The position numbers were made by a program, and so were the translations under genes. A stretch of 64,000 nucleotides of DNA from Quercus robur. Taxonomy: Eukaryota; Streptophyta; Magnoliopsida; Fagales; Fagaceae. Positions 13,230-25,521 of the stretch are shown piece after piece. The notes under the pieces are model-generated. The model made no database searches. It was not told where the DNA came from and saw only the letters and a program-made list of their open reading frames with translations. Position 1 is the stretch's first letter. Each line of letters starts with the position of its first letter. The DNA is taken from NCBI RefSeq assembly GCF_932294415.1, contig NC_065542.1, positions 44,047,942 to 44,111,941 on the forward strand, read 5' to 3'.

Positions 13230-14438
13230 TTTGGCGAGACAATTTATGCACTGTTTTGCCATGTGTAATCTATTCTTTTTAACTTCTTGGTCTCTATTTA
13301 TACAGACCTGACCCGTACCTTGGGTTTTTTAGTCGTGGGTATGGTGTAGCTAACTAGAAGAGGGGAGAGACGACTCTGTTTTAGTTGTGATACCGGCAAT
13401 TGTAATTTTAGGTTTTACTAAGTTTATTTTTTTCGATATTTTCATGTATTTTAGTAGAATTTTGTGCTTGTGTTGTGCAATTTTCCACGTTGGGTCTATA
13501 AATTGCCCTATTGTAGAGATTGTCAAAATTAGTTGTGCTTGAAAGTTATCACATTTGCTATTTGAACATGACACCTAATAATATGTACAAGCCAATTAGC
13601 TCTGGGTTAAGCCTAAACCCATGTTATGTCATTTTGACTAGCCTGGGTTCTGCTCCTCTTTCTTGTTGCAACGAATAGAGACAGAAAGTATGATTAGTTA
13701 ATGACTGCTATTAATGCTACTCCTATGAGCCTGTAGTAGCTCTTAACCTTGACATTCCCTGTTAGGCTGTCACAGGAGCCAAGTTGATCCACTGCTGTGG
13801 TTCGTCTAGACATTGCCTTAGCCTAAGACACTGAGTTTGTGTTTAGAGAATGATGGCAAACTAAAAAGAAAGAAAAGATAACAAAACGAGATCTATAAAA
13901 AAAAGGGGGGGGGGGGGAACCATACAATGGTTCACTATGATGTTTTAAATTTTTGTTACCTCCAATCGGACTTAAATTTTGGTACCTAAAATGTGACTTA
14001 ATTATCCGACAACTTCAACAATAACAAGGCCACTATTTTATATACGTTTAAATGAGTAGTAAATTTGACTCCCAAAAAAAGAAAAAAAAATAGTAAACTT
14101 ATCTGATAAAAAAGGAGGTAAAAAAAAAAAAAAATACCGAACATGTGGCATAGAATTAGTTAAATTCAGAAACAAAAAAAGGTGCTGAAGATGTTGACAA
14201 TATCCATTTCCGGAATCTGCAAATATGACGCCCCAAATTGGCAGGCAGTGTCATTCGTTATTCTTATCTTAATTCTTTTAATAGCAAAATCAACCAGTGC
14301 TCTGAATAGCACCTGATCATATACTGTCTCGACAATTGCTGCTCTTGTGAATAATTTGTTGTCTCCATTGAAGTCCAAGGATGTGTGATGAATAGCACCA
14401 CACATGTAAACTACATTTGACATTTACCTTTTTGATAC

Positions 14439-14478
<40 letters not shown>

Positions 14479-14950
14479 TATTAATATACTTTTTTGAACC
14501 AAAATTCTATCTCTTTTTATTTATTTATTATTATATGCTAATAGTCACCCTCTAGTACTCTCTTGTCCAAATTAGGACACCAAAATTGACTTCTCCCATT
14601 CCCTTCTCTGCTTAGCAAAAACCATGTATGTGTCTCAGTCTCAGACTCTCTCAGTTACTCTGCCAATGCAAAAATAAAGATTTCTACTTGTATTTGGTAA
14701 AGTACACAAACCACAGTTTCCTGATTTCAACTTCTGAGTCAGAACAAAATCTTGCCCACCAAGTTCTGTTGGCCACTTCACCAAAAACATCCCAGTTTAA
14801 GTACCAATACCATCCATGCTGTGTCTTACTTGACCACCGTCAGATCATGTCCGCCTTCAACATCAAATCTCAGCCGTTGATTCTATTATCACATATCCTC
14901 AAGAAAAAAAAAAAAAAAAATGATACCCATTTTTTCTTCTTCTTTTAAGG
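13230..14950. other. Intergenic region between PRP39 and G3BP-like genes
   Basis: It starts with the PRP39 3' UTR, T-rich to about 13560. Then come an A8-G13 run near 13897-13918, several A-runs and a (TAA)n microsatellite at about 14444-14478. No open frame here shows codon-level or domain similarity that I recognise. The region from about 14560 on becomes pyrimidine-rich and probably belongs to the promoter of the next gene. Confidence 0.6.
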
Positions 14951-15124
14951 TAAGCCACAGCCGTTGATGCCAACTCTCTTTGAATATGTATTTGGACGGT
15001 CGTGGTGTGGGTAGGTCTTTCTAAAGAGTGCCACTATCCTAATCCAACGGCTGTGGTTTCCTATAGTATTCCCCAGCAACATGGTATAAAACCAGCGAAA
15101 CAAAAAGGCATACAAAGCAGACCA
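14866..15124 (+). promoter_or_regulatory. Promoter of G3BP-like gene: TATA box and three AACGG motifs
   Basis: A TATA box (TATAAAA, 15085-15091) stands about 30 bp before a CT-rich leader with a (CT)n run at about 15145-15165. Upstream, CCACAGCCGTTG (14955-14966) and CAACGGCTGTGG (15045-15056) form a perfect 12-bp inverted repeat with 78 bp between arms. A third related copy, CAGCCGTTGATTC, is at about 14872. AACGG is the core bound by three-repeat MYB proteins (MSA-type element); that role here is inference. Confidence 0.65.
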
Positions 15125-15422
15125 GTTTAGCAGACAGACAAAGCTCTCTCTCTCTCTCTCTCTTGGCAGATCTATCTTCAATCCAAACAAGTCTTCTCAT
15201 TTCTCTTTTTCTGTTCTTCTCTCTCTCTCTAAAACCTCTCTCTCTCTAACATAATTTAATCTTCTTTATTTTATTTTATCTGAAAAAAATCTCCAAGCAC
15301 TGGTTTTTTCTTTGAACTGTGTTTTCTTAGGCTCAGAAAAAAAGAAGAAGAAGCTACAGTTTCATCCAAAACCCTAGTTGTTTGAAGATTAGGGTTTGTA
15401 ATCTACAAAGTGACTGTGGAAA

Positions 15423-15469
15423 ATGGCCTCTTCATATCAAGGCCCTGTCACTGCTGCTCAGGTGTTTAT

Positions 15470-15515
<46 letters not shown>

Positions 15516-18500
15516 GTGTTTGTTTTTGTTTAAGGTTGTGTGCATTTTAATGGTTTTTGTGTATTACATGTATATACAGGTGGGGTCGTACTTTGTGACA
15601 AGGTACTATCAGATTCTTAAGCAACAGCCTGAACTTGCTCACCAGTTCTACTCCGCTGACAGCATCATGGTTCGGGTCGATGGAGATTCTACCCAGAAAG
15701 CCTCTGAAATCCTAGTAAACGAATCTTTCTTTAAACTATTTACTATAATATATATGTTCCTTCTTTGCATGTTCGATTTTATTTATGTGCATTCTAGTTG
15801 TGGTTTGATTGATTCTTGTGGGTTTTTTTGTTTGAGGAAATGTGAAAGTCGGATTTGGTAAAAGTATTCTCACTTGGGTTTGTCTTTGTATGTGTTTTTA
15901 ATGGAATTATTACTATGAAGCTTGGATTCTTGGTTTCAATTAGGATTGAATCAAAATGAATGAAAAAAATGGAAGGTAAATAAATGCTTATAGCTGTGAT
16001 TAATCATGTTATGGGCTGGTAGGTTGATATTCTAATTTTCTTTTTATGGTAAAAAGTTGGTGCATATTTCTTTTTCTATTTTTGTTTTGTGGTTGTTAAT
16101 TTAGATTTATTTATTTATTTATTTCTTTTTTGTATTGCATAATCATGTGATGTGAATGTGGGGGAGGGATTCGGGGTCACTGATAACAATTTCTACTACT
16201 ACACAAGATAACTTGATGGATTTTCTTCTGTGGTTGTGGACAAGGACACTAGGATTATCTTTTAGAATTTACAAAATCATACGTATTGGATTACATGCCT
16301 GAGATCCATGGTTGGAAAAAAAAGTTTATACATATAACAAATGTTATAAGTTTTTGGAATATTGATAAGAACAATTTACACTCCTGTAATTTCTACACTT
16401 GTTTTGGTATTTAGGGTGAATTCTTTTTATCTGCATCCAAACAAGCTTCTGAAATGGGTTAATATGAGTGTCATGTTCAGAAATGCCAAATTTTTGGTGG
16501 TGGCAGATCTGTGCAAATCATAGATTTCTCATTTATTTGGCTTTGCATAGGCTGTTTTAATTCCAGATTTTTTTTCTTGTTCATGTGTATAATTATTGGA
16601 AAAATTGGCATGTGGTTCTGGAGAGGAGCACAAAATGACATATTTACATCTTGACTTTTTGACACTTCTTTTAACCAGAAAGGCTATGTTGAAATTATTT
16701 TTTTGGGTGGGATGGTTTTGAGATGACATATAGCATTAATGGCACAAAAGGCACTTGAGAATCTTCACTGTTTTTCTTCTTTTTGATAATTAAGAGAATA
16801 ATTTATTAGAATGAAGGATTGCTCAAATGCAAGATCCCTTAAAGAATCACTAATGGACTCATTAGGTCCAACAAATCAACATTGGAACTAAATGACACGC
16901 CCCCAAGCATTGCAAGCAAGATTTTCACCTAGAAGTTCTTAGCATTCATTAATTTACATAAGCCATGGTACTACAGATCAATTCATTCTCTTCAGTTCTT
17001 GTATAAGTTGAGTGGAATTCTATACCCCAAGGGGTAGCCCAGTTGGTTGGGGATCACTCCTCATTAAACTGAGGTCATTAATTCGAATCTCCTTTTCCCT
17101 CTTCCCTTAAGCGAAAACTTATTTAAAAAAAAAGTTGGGTGGTACTGTAGGTTTGAATTATGTGGCTAATACATTCAAGTAGTTTAATTTTGAAAACAAA
17201 TGTGTCAAACAGTGCAATCTAGATGGGGGAGAAAAGAGAAATACTTTTATGATCAAGTATACAGTTTGGGAAACATTACTGAAGTTCTTTGATGTTCATG
17301 CTAGAATAATTTTGCATAATTAACTTTGGAATCATTCTAAATAAATTTATTCGATCCTAATCAATTCATTCCCGATTTAAACATTACCAAAATCAAAGGT
17401 GTGGTTTATGAAATGTCTCAGCTGTTAACAAATGCGCGATATACCTTTTCTTTTTGATAGGTGAATGCACAATAATTTCACAAAATGATGAAATTATGAT
17501 AACATCAACTTAGATGGAGTTGATTAGGTAAGATGATTAGAAGAAATTATTATTTTGGCTCATGTCCACTTTTGAGTTTGATAAAAAATGAATGTATATG
17601 TTATAAACGCATGTTAATTTGATTTATTTAGTTAGCTTTGTTAAATATTATTACGTGAGTAATGATTAACTTAGTCATTAGTTGAATATATTTTAAATTT
17701 ATAGTGAATATATTTTTTTTATGTATATCTATAATTTTTATCTTTATTTTTATAAATTTCATTAGGTGTTTGTGTATCTTACGATACACAATATAGAAAA
17801 AAAAAATCGATTCACATTCATGTTTTGACAATTATGATTATAATTGGTAAGAAAGTGCTTATTTTGGAATGCCCATCTTTTGGGGATTTTAGTTTCCAGA
17901 AATGAGATTATTTCATAGAACCTAGCTTTGAGGTATTTGCCAGAACCACTTTCCTTGAACAATTAAGTCACTTAAAAAAAAAATTGTGATTGCAAAATAA
18001 TCATTTTAGGGGAATGTGGATAAATAAATCAAACCAGGAAAATCAGAAATAAGAAAAAAGATGAACTTGTAAGCTCGTTTTCTTGTATCTTACCTTCATG
18101 TCCCAGAATATAGTCCAAAATTTGACTAGGAAACTCGTGGATGATATAACCTTAAAATCTTGTCTCATTCTTAGGAAATTTATCTATACATTGCAGTTCA
18201 TCATTTTATTCTACTTTCTCTAAACTTATCAGATTTAAGAGGAAGGTTGTCTTTGCATGTATTTTCCCAAATTGCTACATTATTCTTGATACAAATTGCT
18301 ACTTTATACTTGATAAAAATTGCTACAACCTATTTTCTGAGGATTCCCCTAATTAGTCAACCCTTTCATTATGCTACATTTCCCAATCTTTGTTGTGTAT
18401 CTGTTCTTTGGTACAGTTATTGGTGTGACAAGAGGTGCAAAGTGGAACTTCTTGATTGGCTTGATGCCCCTTGTCTCCTCTCTTCTTTATATTTTTTTGA

Positions 18501-21500
18501 TAGGTAAGTAATGCACTTTTATTAATTAGAGAGAAGAACTTTTGAGTTCATGATGATGAACACAGAGGAGCAAAAATACAAAAAGTATCATGTGGACAGT
18601 CTAAGTGAAGCTAGAAACTCAAGAATGGATAAGCAATGAGTTGAACCCCAAAATCTGGACGAATCAAAAACAGTGTGGTGAAATACTCTTTTTAATTGAT
18701 CCTAAGAGACTTTAGTGTCCTCAAACAAACTACAATTCCGATCCTTTCAAACAGCGCACATCAAACAACCCAGTATCAACTACCAAATTCCAAACATCAG
18801 AGCCATGCTTCCCGAACCAATTCCTCCAACCAAACAATAAGCTTACAAAGACCTGGGCATGACCCAATGGACCCCAATTGGAAACACATCCCCCGAGAGA
18901 ATAAATATGATGAAGAAAAGAGAAGGCTGCCTCAAGTTCTCAATCTTGAAAATCTCTATGAAACCTCAAGTTCCAACTCTTATTATCCCCATCCACCTTT
19001 TTTTTATAAGTAACAAAAGTTTATTAATCAAAAAAGAGAAAACCCAGGTACACTGGTGGTGTACTTGAATAACAGTACATCAATCTCTCAAATTACAAAG
19101 GTCTAACAAATCTAATAAATTTGAATAGGGAAAAGATTAAAAGCAGTACTCCAATCCAGAAAAGAGTGAAGAAGAAGAGATTTAATCTTGAGGATAGACC
19201 GTTCATTTCCTCAGGGCATCTCACATTCCGTTCCTGCCAAAGACACCACAGAACACAGTGCGGTACAACGCTCCAGAAAACTATATTTCGATGTTTACCA
19301 AAAGGACCTTGCCAAGTTGAGAATAAATCAGTGACACTGGCATAACCCATACAAGACCAAACAAATTCCACCGACTCTCCACTCCTTTTGCACATAAAGT
19401 GCCAATCCACAACAGTATCACCTCTATTCCATAAGTTGTCAATAGTCAAAATCTTTCCTAAGGATGCAGTCCAAGAAAAGAAAGCTACCCTAGGAGGGAT
19501 CTTTGAGCGCCATGCAGGCTTCCACAGAAAAAGAATGCCAGGAGTTGAGGAAAGGGAGAAATAGTACTCACGCACCTTAAAACCCTTACTTTGTGCTGAT
19601 TTCCAACAAAGTTTGTCATGTGATGTCCCTCACCCTTAAGTGGCATAGAATATATAAGGTTGATAAAAGCAGTCAAAGGTTGCAACTCCCAATCTTGTAT
19701 AGCTCTAGGAAATTGTTGTCCCAATGAAGCATTGGTTAGGAAAATGCATGAAGAGGACTCCTTATCATGTCTAAAGCTATGAAGTTCTGGGAATGCCTCT
19801 TGAAGGGTGCAATCCCCACACCACTCGGGGACCCAAACCATTAGAGATAAAAGCTTCCTTATCAGCTGAGCATGCAAAGAGAACAGGGTAAAGAAGTTTA
19901 AGAGGAATATCCCCAGCTTACCGATCATGCCAAAATTGAATACGATTACCCACTCCAACTTCAAAAGCCACATGGAAAGAGAATCTATCCCAGATGTGCT
20001 TATAAGGGGTGATCTCTCTTCAATGTGTAGAGGCTTTTTCTTCAACTGCTGTGTACTTTGGGAGGAGAACAAAACCTTGAGGATCTAGGATTCAAAGCAG
20101 AAAATATCTACACAATCGAGGTGAGGTCATTATATCCCGGCCCTGCTCTTATATTACACAATAATCCACACCCATGAGCCCCCTACTAACTTTGGTACTT
20201 GGGCCCCCATATTGTCTTCCCAATATTTTTGGCCATAAATGACGTGCTTCATGCCCAAACCTCCATAACCATTTCCCTAGTAATGCTTGATTAAAACACA
20301 CGATCCTCCTGTCCCCCAAGCCACCAACCTCAATAGGTGAACAAACCTTATCTCCTGCCACCAAGGAGCATTTAAACTGCTCTCTGAAGTCCCCCACAAC
20401 AAGTTCCTCTTAATTCTTTCAAGTTTATCTGCCACAGATTTCAAGATGGTAAAAAGAGTTAAGTATCATGTTGGAAGACTTGACAGAGTACTCTTCAACC
20501 AAGTGAGTCTACCTTCCTTTGATAAGTAAAGTATCTTCCAACCAGAGAGTTTCCATTCCATCCTTTCCAAAATGGGATTCCAATTGAAGTTTCCTTAAGT
20601 GGAGCACCCAAAGGCATTCCCAAATATTTCATTGTTAAACTATCCACTCTGCAACAAATAATACTTGCTAACACATCCAAGCTACCGACAGCTTCAAAAT
20701 AAATCAGATCCATCTTTTGATGTATAGCAAGTGTTCCCTAGAAGCATCACAAAATAAAATGGTGTCATCAGCAAAAGATATGAAATGCTCATCAATTGTT
20801 TTTAATTTACATGTCACCAAATTGCAATTTTCTGGGATTATTCTATATCTAGTGGAAATATGATCTATAATATATTTTGGTGGTTGATCTTTTCAGATGC
20901 AATCAGACTTTCCTTAAATTTTTCTGTTGCCAACTGTGTGTATTTTGCTTTGTGACTTGATACATTTCTTATTTTATTTTATTTTTTTGTTTCTTCTTCG
21001 TGTTAATTTATAATTTTTCCCCCCTCTGCAGGAAATTCATACGCTCATCATGTCGTTGAATTTCACTTCAATTGAGGTCAAGACATTAAATTCCTTTGAT
21101 TCTTGGAATCGAGGTGTTCTGGTAATGGTTTCAGGATTGGTTAAAGCAAGGGAATTCAGTGGACGGAGGAAATTTATTCAGACCTTTTTTCTTGCTCCTC
21201 AAGAGACAGGTTACTTTGTTCTTAATGATATTTTCCAGTTCAATGATGATGAAGAAATTATCTATCAACATCAAGCCCCTATTCCATCAGAACACCAGTT
21301 TGATACACAACTGAATGCTTCTAGCCCTCTTCCAGAGCCGCCAGGTAATGCAGCTGCTTTGCTATGAGAATTGTTTATTACTAGATATTTGAAATTTGAG
21401 CCCAGTAGGTTTCATATGCAATTTGCATGGCTCCACCATGAGTTTAAACAATTATATGCATATGGGACTGATTGTACAGTGTAGATGTCTATTTAAATTA

Positions 21501-24500
21501 GCCAACAAGTTCCTAGTTTCCTATTCTTGGGTGTTTGAACTTATCCAAGCTTTTCCCAGTCTTAGACTATGGAAATTGACTTGGCATGTTACAGTTAATG
21601 TGAACAAAAAAGGATCAATTTGTGTTTGGTCCCATGCAAGTGTTGGGGTTAGTTATACCATCATGATTCTTTTTGTCTTTACTTATTTAAGGCGCATTAT
21701 CAAGTCGTCAGTAATATTGCTAGTTGAGGAAGCGTAGTTTATTTGGTGAACTGTGTGTGCATGTATTTCCTTGTTGTCATGTAACGTAGATATTTTCATA
21801 AATTCTTGGTTGAAAAAATAAAGTTGTTTATAAACTTGGAGTAATTTTCTTGTTCCTTTTTTCCTGAAATCATCAACTTGTGGCTGTTCTAGATTGTTTA
21901 GTATGAGAAGTGTTGCATTTTTGTTTTTATTTTTTTCCATGTCTTTTTTTTTTTGGGGCGGGATTATTTTAACCCAGTGGTATTAGCAGTTTCCGACTAT
22001 GTTTTGGAGGAAGAGGCCCGGGATTATGTTGATTCAATCCATATAGAAGAAGATCCAGTTGATAAGTATAGTCTCCCAGAGCAACAACATCAATATAGTC
22101 TCCCAGAGCAACAGCTGCAAGAGGATCATGAAACTGAAATTGTGGTGGACGAAGCTCCTGCAGAGGAGATATCTGCTTCACTTCAAGGTGTGGTAAACAC
22201 TGTGCATGAAGCCCCAGCTGTAGCTGTGGAGGAGCCTGTGGGAGAGCCACTGAAGAAAACTTATGCTTCTATTGTATGTACCTGTTCTGTTACTCTGGAG
22301 TGTGTGTGTGGTGGATGGTGGGGGGTGGTTTACACATGTGCCACTCTGTTTTCATTTTCAAATGTACTGCTGCATTGTTGTTTTGCCATTATGTCTCAGG
22401 ATGTGTTTGTTTCCTGCAAGTGCCTTTGGATTAGCTACTTTTCCTTTATTGAAGGTTTATGTGAGTTTGGTTTGCACATGTTTGTATGTTCTTCATATAC
22501 CTGACATGATCAAAAGACATTTTGTTCATTAATCAATTGGGGAAAAAATATTGGATTCATTAGTAAAAAGTATCTATGTCAGAGAGAAACTGGGGTTGGA
22601 GAAGATATATGCAAATTTAAAATAAATAAAAAGAAGCAATGGGACCATGCATGGGAGTCAACACAAGAAGAATTGGGTGTTTTCCATTGATTCAGATTTG
22701 TGCATGGGAGGACTGGAACCTTTATTGATATGTATTTTGTTTGTTTTTGTGTGTGTGTGTTTGTGTATATATATACCTTTACTAAAACCAGATCCATCAT
22801 TAATTGAAATTTGGAATTTATTAGTTTCTGTTGGTTTAATTAACTTATATATTACGTGTTGTGTTTTTAATGGTTGGAACTTGCTAGCTGCGAGTTTCTA
22901 GAGGGCAGCCTGCATCATCAGCAGCTGGCCAGCCATCTTTAAATAGAAGTTTCCCGACTGCTTCAGAATGGAATCATACACCACAGCCTGCTGCTCAGCA
23001 GTCAAACTCTGCATTGTCATATGTGCCTGAATATGCGGCAGAGGCAGTGGAGGAGGGTCTGACAATGGAAGAAGGTCTAGTTATTGATACATGTTTTTAA
23101 AATTTATCATTTATGTTTTGATGACATTATAGCATTAACTTTATTGCTGGTCTTGGGCTGTCTGTACTCTGTAGTGTTTGTCCTTCCCCTGTTATTGCAT
23201 TCTACAATGTATCATTTAATTAGCTCAATTGGCATCTCCTAGTGTTTCCAATAGAGACATCTAGTGTTCAACTCCCATCACCCCCAATCCCAACTATTGA
23301 TTTATCAAAAATAATATTTGTTTAAGTAATATTTAGTTGGACATATGGGCTGGGTCCTCCTGTCCAAATAATAATTTACTTATAAAAAAAGTTATATATA
23401 TGTTATTTGGGGACCATGTGATTGGTTCAAATTCCAATAGTTGTTGTGTGATGTGCAAATATTTCACATGAAATTTTGAGGATTCCATTTATGAGAGTAC
23501 ACTTGTATTTGAATTTCAGACTTGGAAGGTTATCTCATGTAACTAAGTTGATATGCTTGAGCATTTTCATTTTTGAAGCATTAAGTTGATTCTTCATCTT
23601 CCTTCCAGATGAACCAAAATCTGTTTATGTGAGAAACTTGCCTCCTACGATTACTGAAGAAGAAATTGAGCAGGAATTCAAGGACTTTGGCAAAATCATA
23701 CCTGATGGTGTCTTTATTAGGTTACGCAAGGTGGGATTTTCTTTCTTGATAGTGACTTCGTTGTATGTGACCTTGTGAGCAGCTAAAATAGCAATTGATT
23801 TATACAGGAAGTTGGAGTTTGCTATGCCTTTGTTGAGTTCGAAGACCTTATTGGTGTTCAAAATGCACTCAAGGTTTGTATTTCTCTCTCTATTTTTTTT
23901 TAATCTTTAAATATATTTGAAAAAGTCTTCAAGGTGTTGTAGTGAATATCCTAAGTATTTGGTAATATTTTATTGATATTTTGTGTTACAACTTGAATAT
24001 AACATGGATGCGTATCAGGTATCTTATCTATTGAAGCTTACAAAAAACTAAACAAACTATGTTTTTAATACTTAAGGAATTTGTTATTACTATTATTTCC
24101 ATGCAATGTGAATAGAACAGTAAATTGGGATTTTGATTATTATTCCCTGAAAGTTGTAATATTTTAATCCATTTTTTCTTTATATTTTATGGTGCCTGAA
24201 AGAACCACAGCCTGTCTTATGTGCTGTAATTTTATTTTATTTTTTTATTTTTTATCTTTAATAATCTACTGAAATTTTGCAATGATTTATATTTTAAAAA
24301 TTTTGCAATGAATTATATTTTAAATGTCAATTCTATAAAATACTGTTAGCTGGGCCTAAATTTGTTTATCTTTGTAGGCCTCTCCGATACAGTTGGCTGG
24401 AAGGCAAGTCTACATTGAGGAAAGGAGACCAAACAGCAGTGGCATTTCTCGGGGTGGAAGTATGTGCCTTTTATCTATTCCTCTAATTCGTATTATCAAA

Positions 24501-25521
24501 AAATCAGGCATAGTTGGAGATGTCTTAAAAATTGTACTCCAACAAATGTATTTCTTATGGATTATTTGTTCTTTGATCACATGCTTTATATAGTTTCAAA
24601 TGTTGAATTGCTAACTGCTTTTATGTCAGTTTGGCTGAAATTATATCTTTAAAATAAATCAACTTATATAAAAAAATCTTTTGAATATTAAGGATAAATG
24701 TGCTTTATTCCCAAATTTTTTGGGGTTGGCTTTGGATTCTTAACAGATTAGTCTATATGGGCCGCATGGATTCTTACCTAAAAAATCTTTTTGGAATATA
24801 AAGAGCAACTGTCAGAATTATTTTTCTTAGAAAAGACAGATTAGATTTTTATATATAGTTGTTACGTTATGCGTGAAAATATTTTTGAAAAAAAAAAAAG
24901 TTTGTTCAAAAAACAAAGAGACTAGAAAGGAGAGGGACATGGAAATTTTTATTGCGGTACATTGGCATTTTTGACACAATGGTGATGAAGTAGTGGTTAT
25001 TAGCTTCTGCTGTGTGGTAGTTATCATGATAACAAGTCATGGTTATCTTAGTAACAAGCAAACGCCTCGTTTCAGAATAGGTAATATCTGCTGTCTATTA
25101 GGATCAAATTCTTACTCTAATAAATTATTTTCCTTACGGTTGATGTCCAACAAAATAGTGACTATTGGATTCATTGATACTGAAAAATTTATGGGCCAAA
25201 CTAGATCTTACATATGTTTGCAGCTAATTCAACTTTCGTACTTTTATGGTTGTTATTTTCCTTGTGGCATGGTGTTTTTGGAGTAGCCATTATTCGTCTG
25301 TTTTGTTGTTGTTGTAGTGTTGAAATGACGCTGAATTTGTGTATATTAACATCCATTTTGAATTGCCATAACCAGGACGTGGGGGAAGAGGAAGAGGCAG
25401 TTACCAAACAGAGGCTCCAAGGGGGCGTTTTGGTTCACGGAGTCTGGGCAGGGGAAGCTATCAGGATGGTGGTGACAACAGACTAAGAGGCAATGATTTT
25501 TATCAGCGTGGTTCACGATGA
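15423..25521 (+). CDS. G3BP-like protein: NTF2-like domain, acidic linker, RRM, RGG tail
   Basis: Nine exons join in frame to 461 residues: 15423-15461, 15580-15714, 21032-21344, 21978-22273, 22888-23074, 23609-23730, 23808-23873, 24378-24459 and 25376-25521 (TGA). The start (ATGGCCTCT) follows a TATA promoter and CT-rich leader. Residues about 12-130 are an NTF2 domain ([47 protein letters not shown]). An acidic linker with a doubled YSLPEQQ follows. An RRM (about 310-385) shows the RNP-type lines [17 protein letters not shown] and [10 protein letters not shown]. The tail is Arg/Gly-rich ([10 protein letters not shown]) and ends YQRGSR. Known family: Ras-GAP SH3-binding (G3BP) proteins bind RNA and nucleate stress granules in the cytoplasm. 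Intron 2 is 5.3 kb and contains antisense LINE fragments and a SINE. Confidence 0.94.
15470..15512. repeat. (TA)n microsatellite in intron 1 of the G3BP-like gene
   Basis: A run of TA dinucleotides of about 35-40 bp fills much of the 118-bp first intron. Confidence 0.9.
15715..18480. other. First half of G3BP-like intron 2
   Basis: Apart from the SINE at 17022-17134, this AT-rich stretch shows only short homopolymers and no open frame with a recognisable domain. Confidence 0.5.
17022..17134 (+). mobile_element. tRNA-derived SINE in intron 2 of G3BP-like gene
   Basis: CCAAGGGGTAGCCCAGTTGG (box A) and ATTAATTCGAATCTCC (box B) are spaced as in a tRNA gene. The tail ends in an A-rich run at about 17123-17134. 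It is of a different subfamily from the intronic PRP39 copies. Confidence 0.65.
18487..18985 (-). mobile_element. LINE-like 3' fragment, antisense in intron
   Basis: The left end TTTTTTTGATAGGTAAGTAATG is the reverse complement of a LINE 3' terminus and is followed by a reverse-complement LINE-type 3' region (TTATTAATTAGAGAG...). No intact frame remains. It abuts a second LINE fragment that starts at about 18990. Confidence 0.5.
18986..20815 (-). mobile_element. LINE (L1-like) fragment: RT core to zf-RVT, antisense in intron
   Basis: Read on the minus strand from 20790 leftwards: [20 protein letters not shown] contains the RT catalytic FADD box. Next come [18 protein letters not shown] (20713-20495), [15 protein letters not shown] and [21 protein letters not shown] (20397-20149). 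A zf-RVT stretch follows at 19575-19093 ([41 protein letters not shown]). Frameshifts and stops separate the pieces. The 3' end at about 18992 reads TTTTTTTATAAGTAACAAAAG in plus orientation. The 5' part (EN domain, RT fingers) is missing, a usual result of 5' truncation. Confidence 0.88.
23217..23313 (+). mobile_element. tRNA-derived SINE in intron 5 of G3BP-like gene
   Basis: TTAGCTCAATTGGCATCTCC (box A) and GTGTTCAACTCCC (box B) are followed by ATTGATTTATCAAAAATAAT. The body is short and lightly decayed. Confidence 0.6.

Noticed and set aside
3700..23320. tRNA genes at the SINE positions
   Set aside because: Only box A and B resemblance is present; no cloverleaf with acceptor stem pairing is visible and A-rich tails follow, so they are SINEs.
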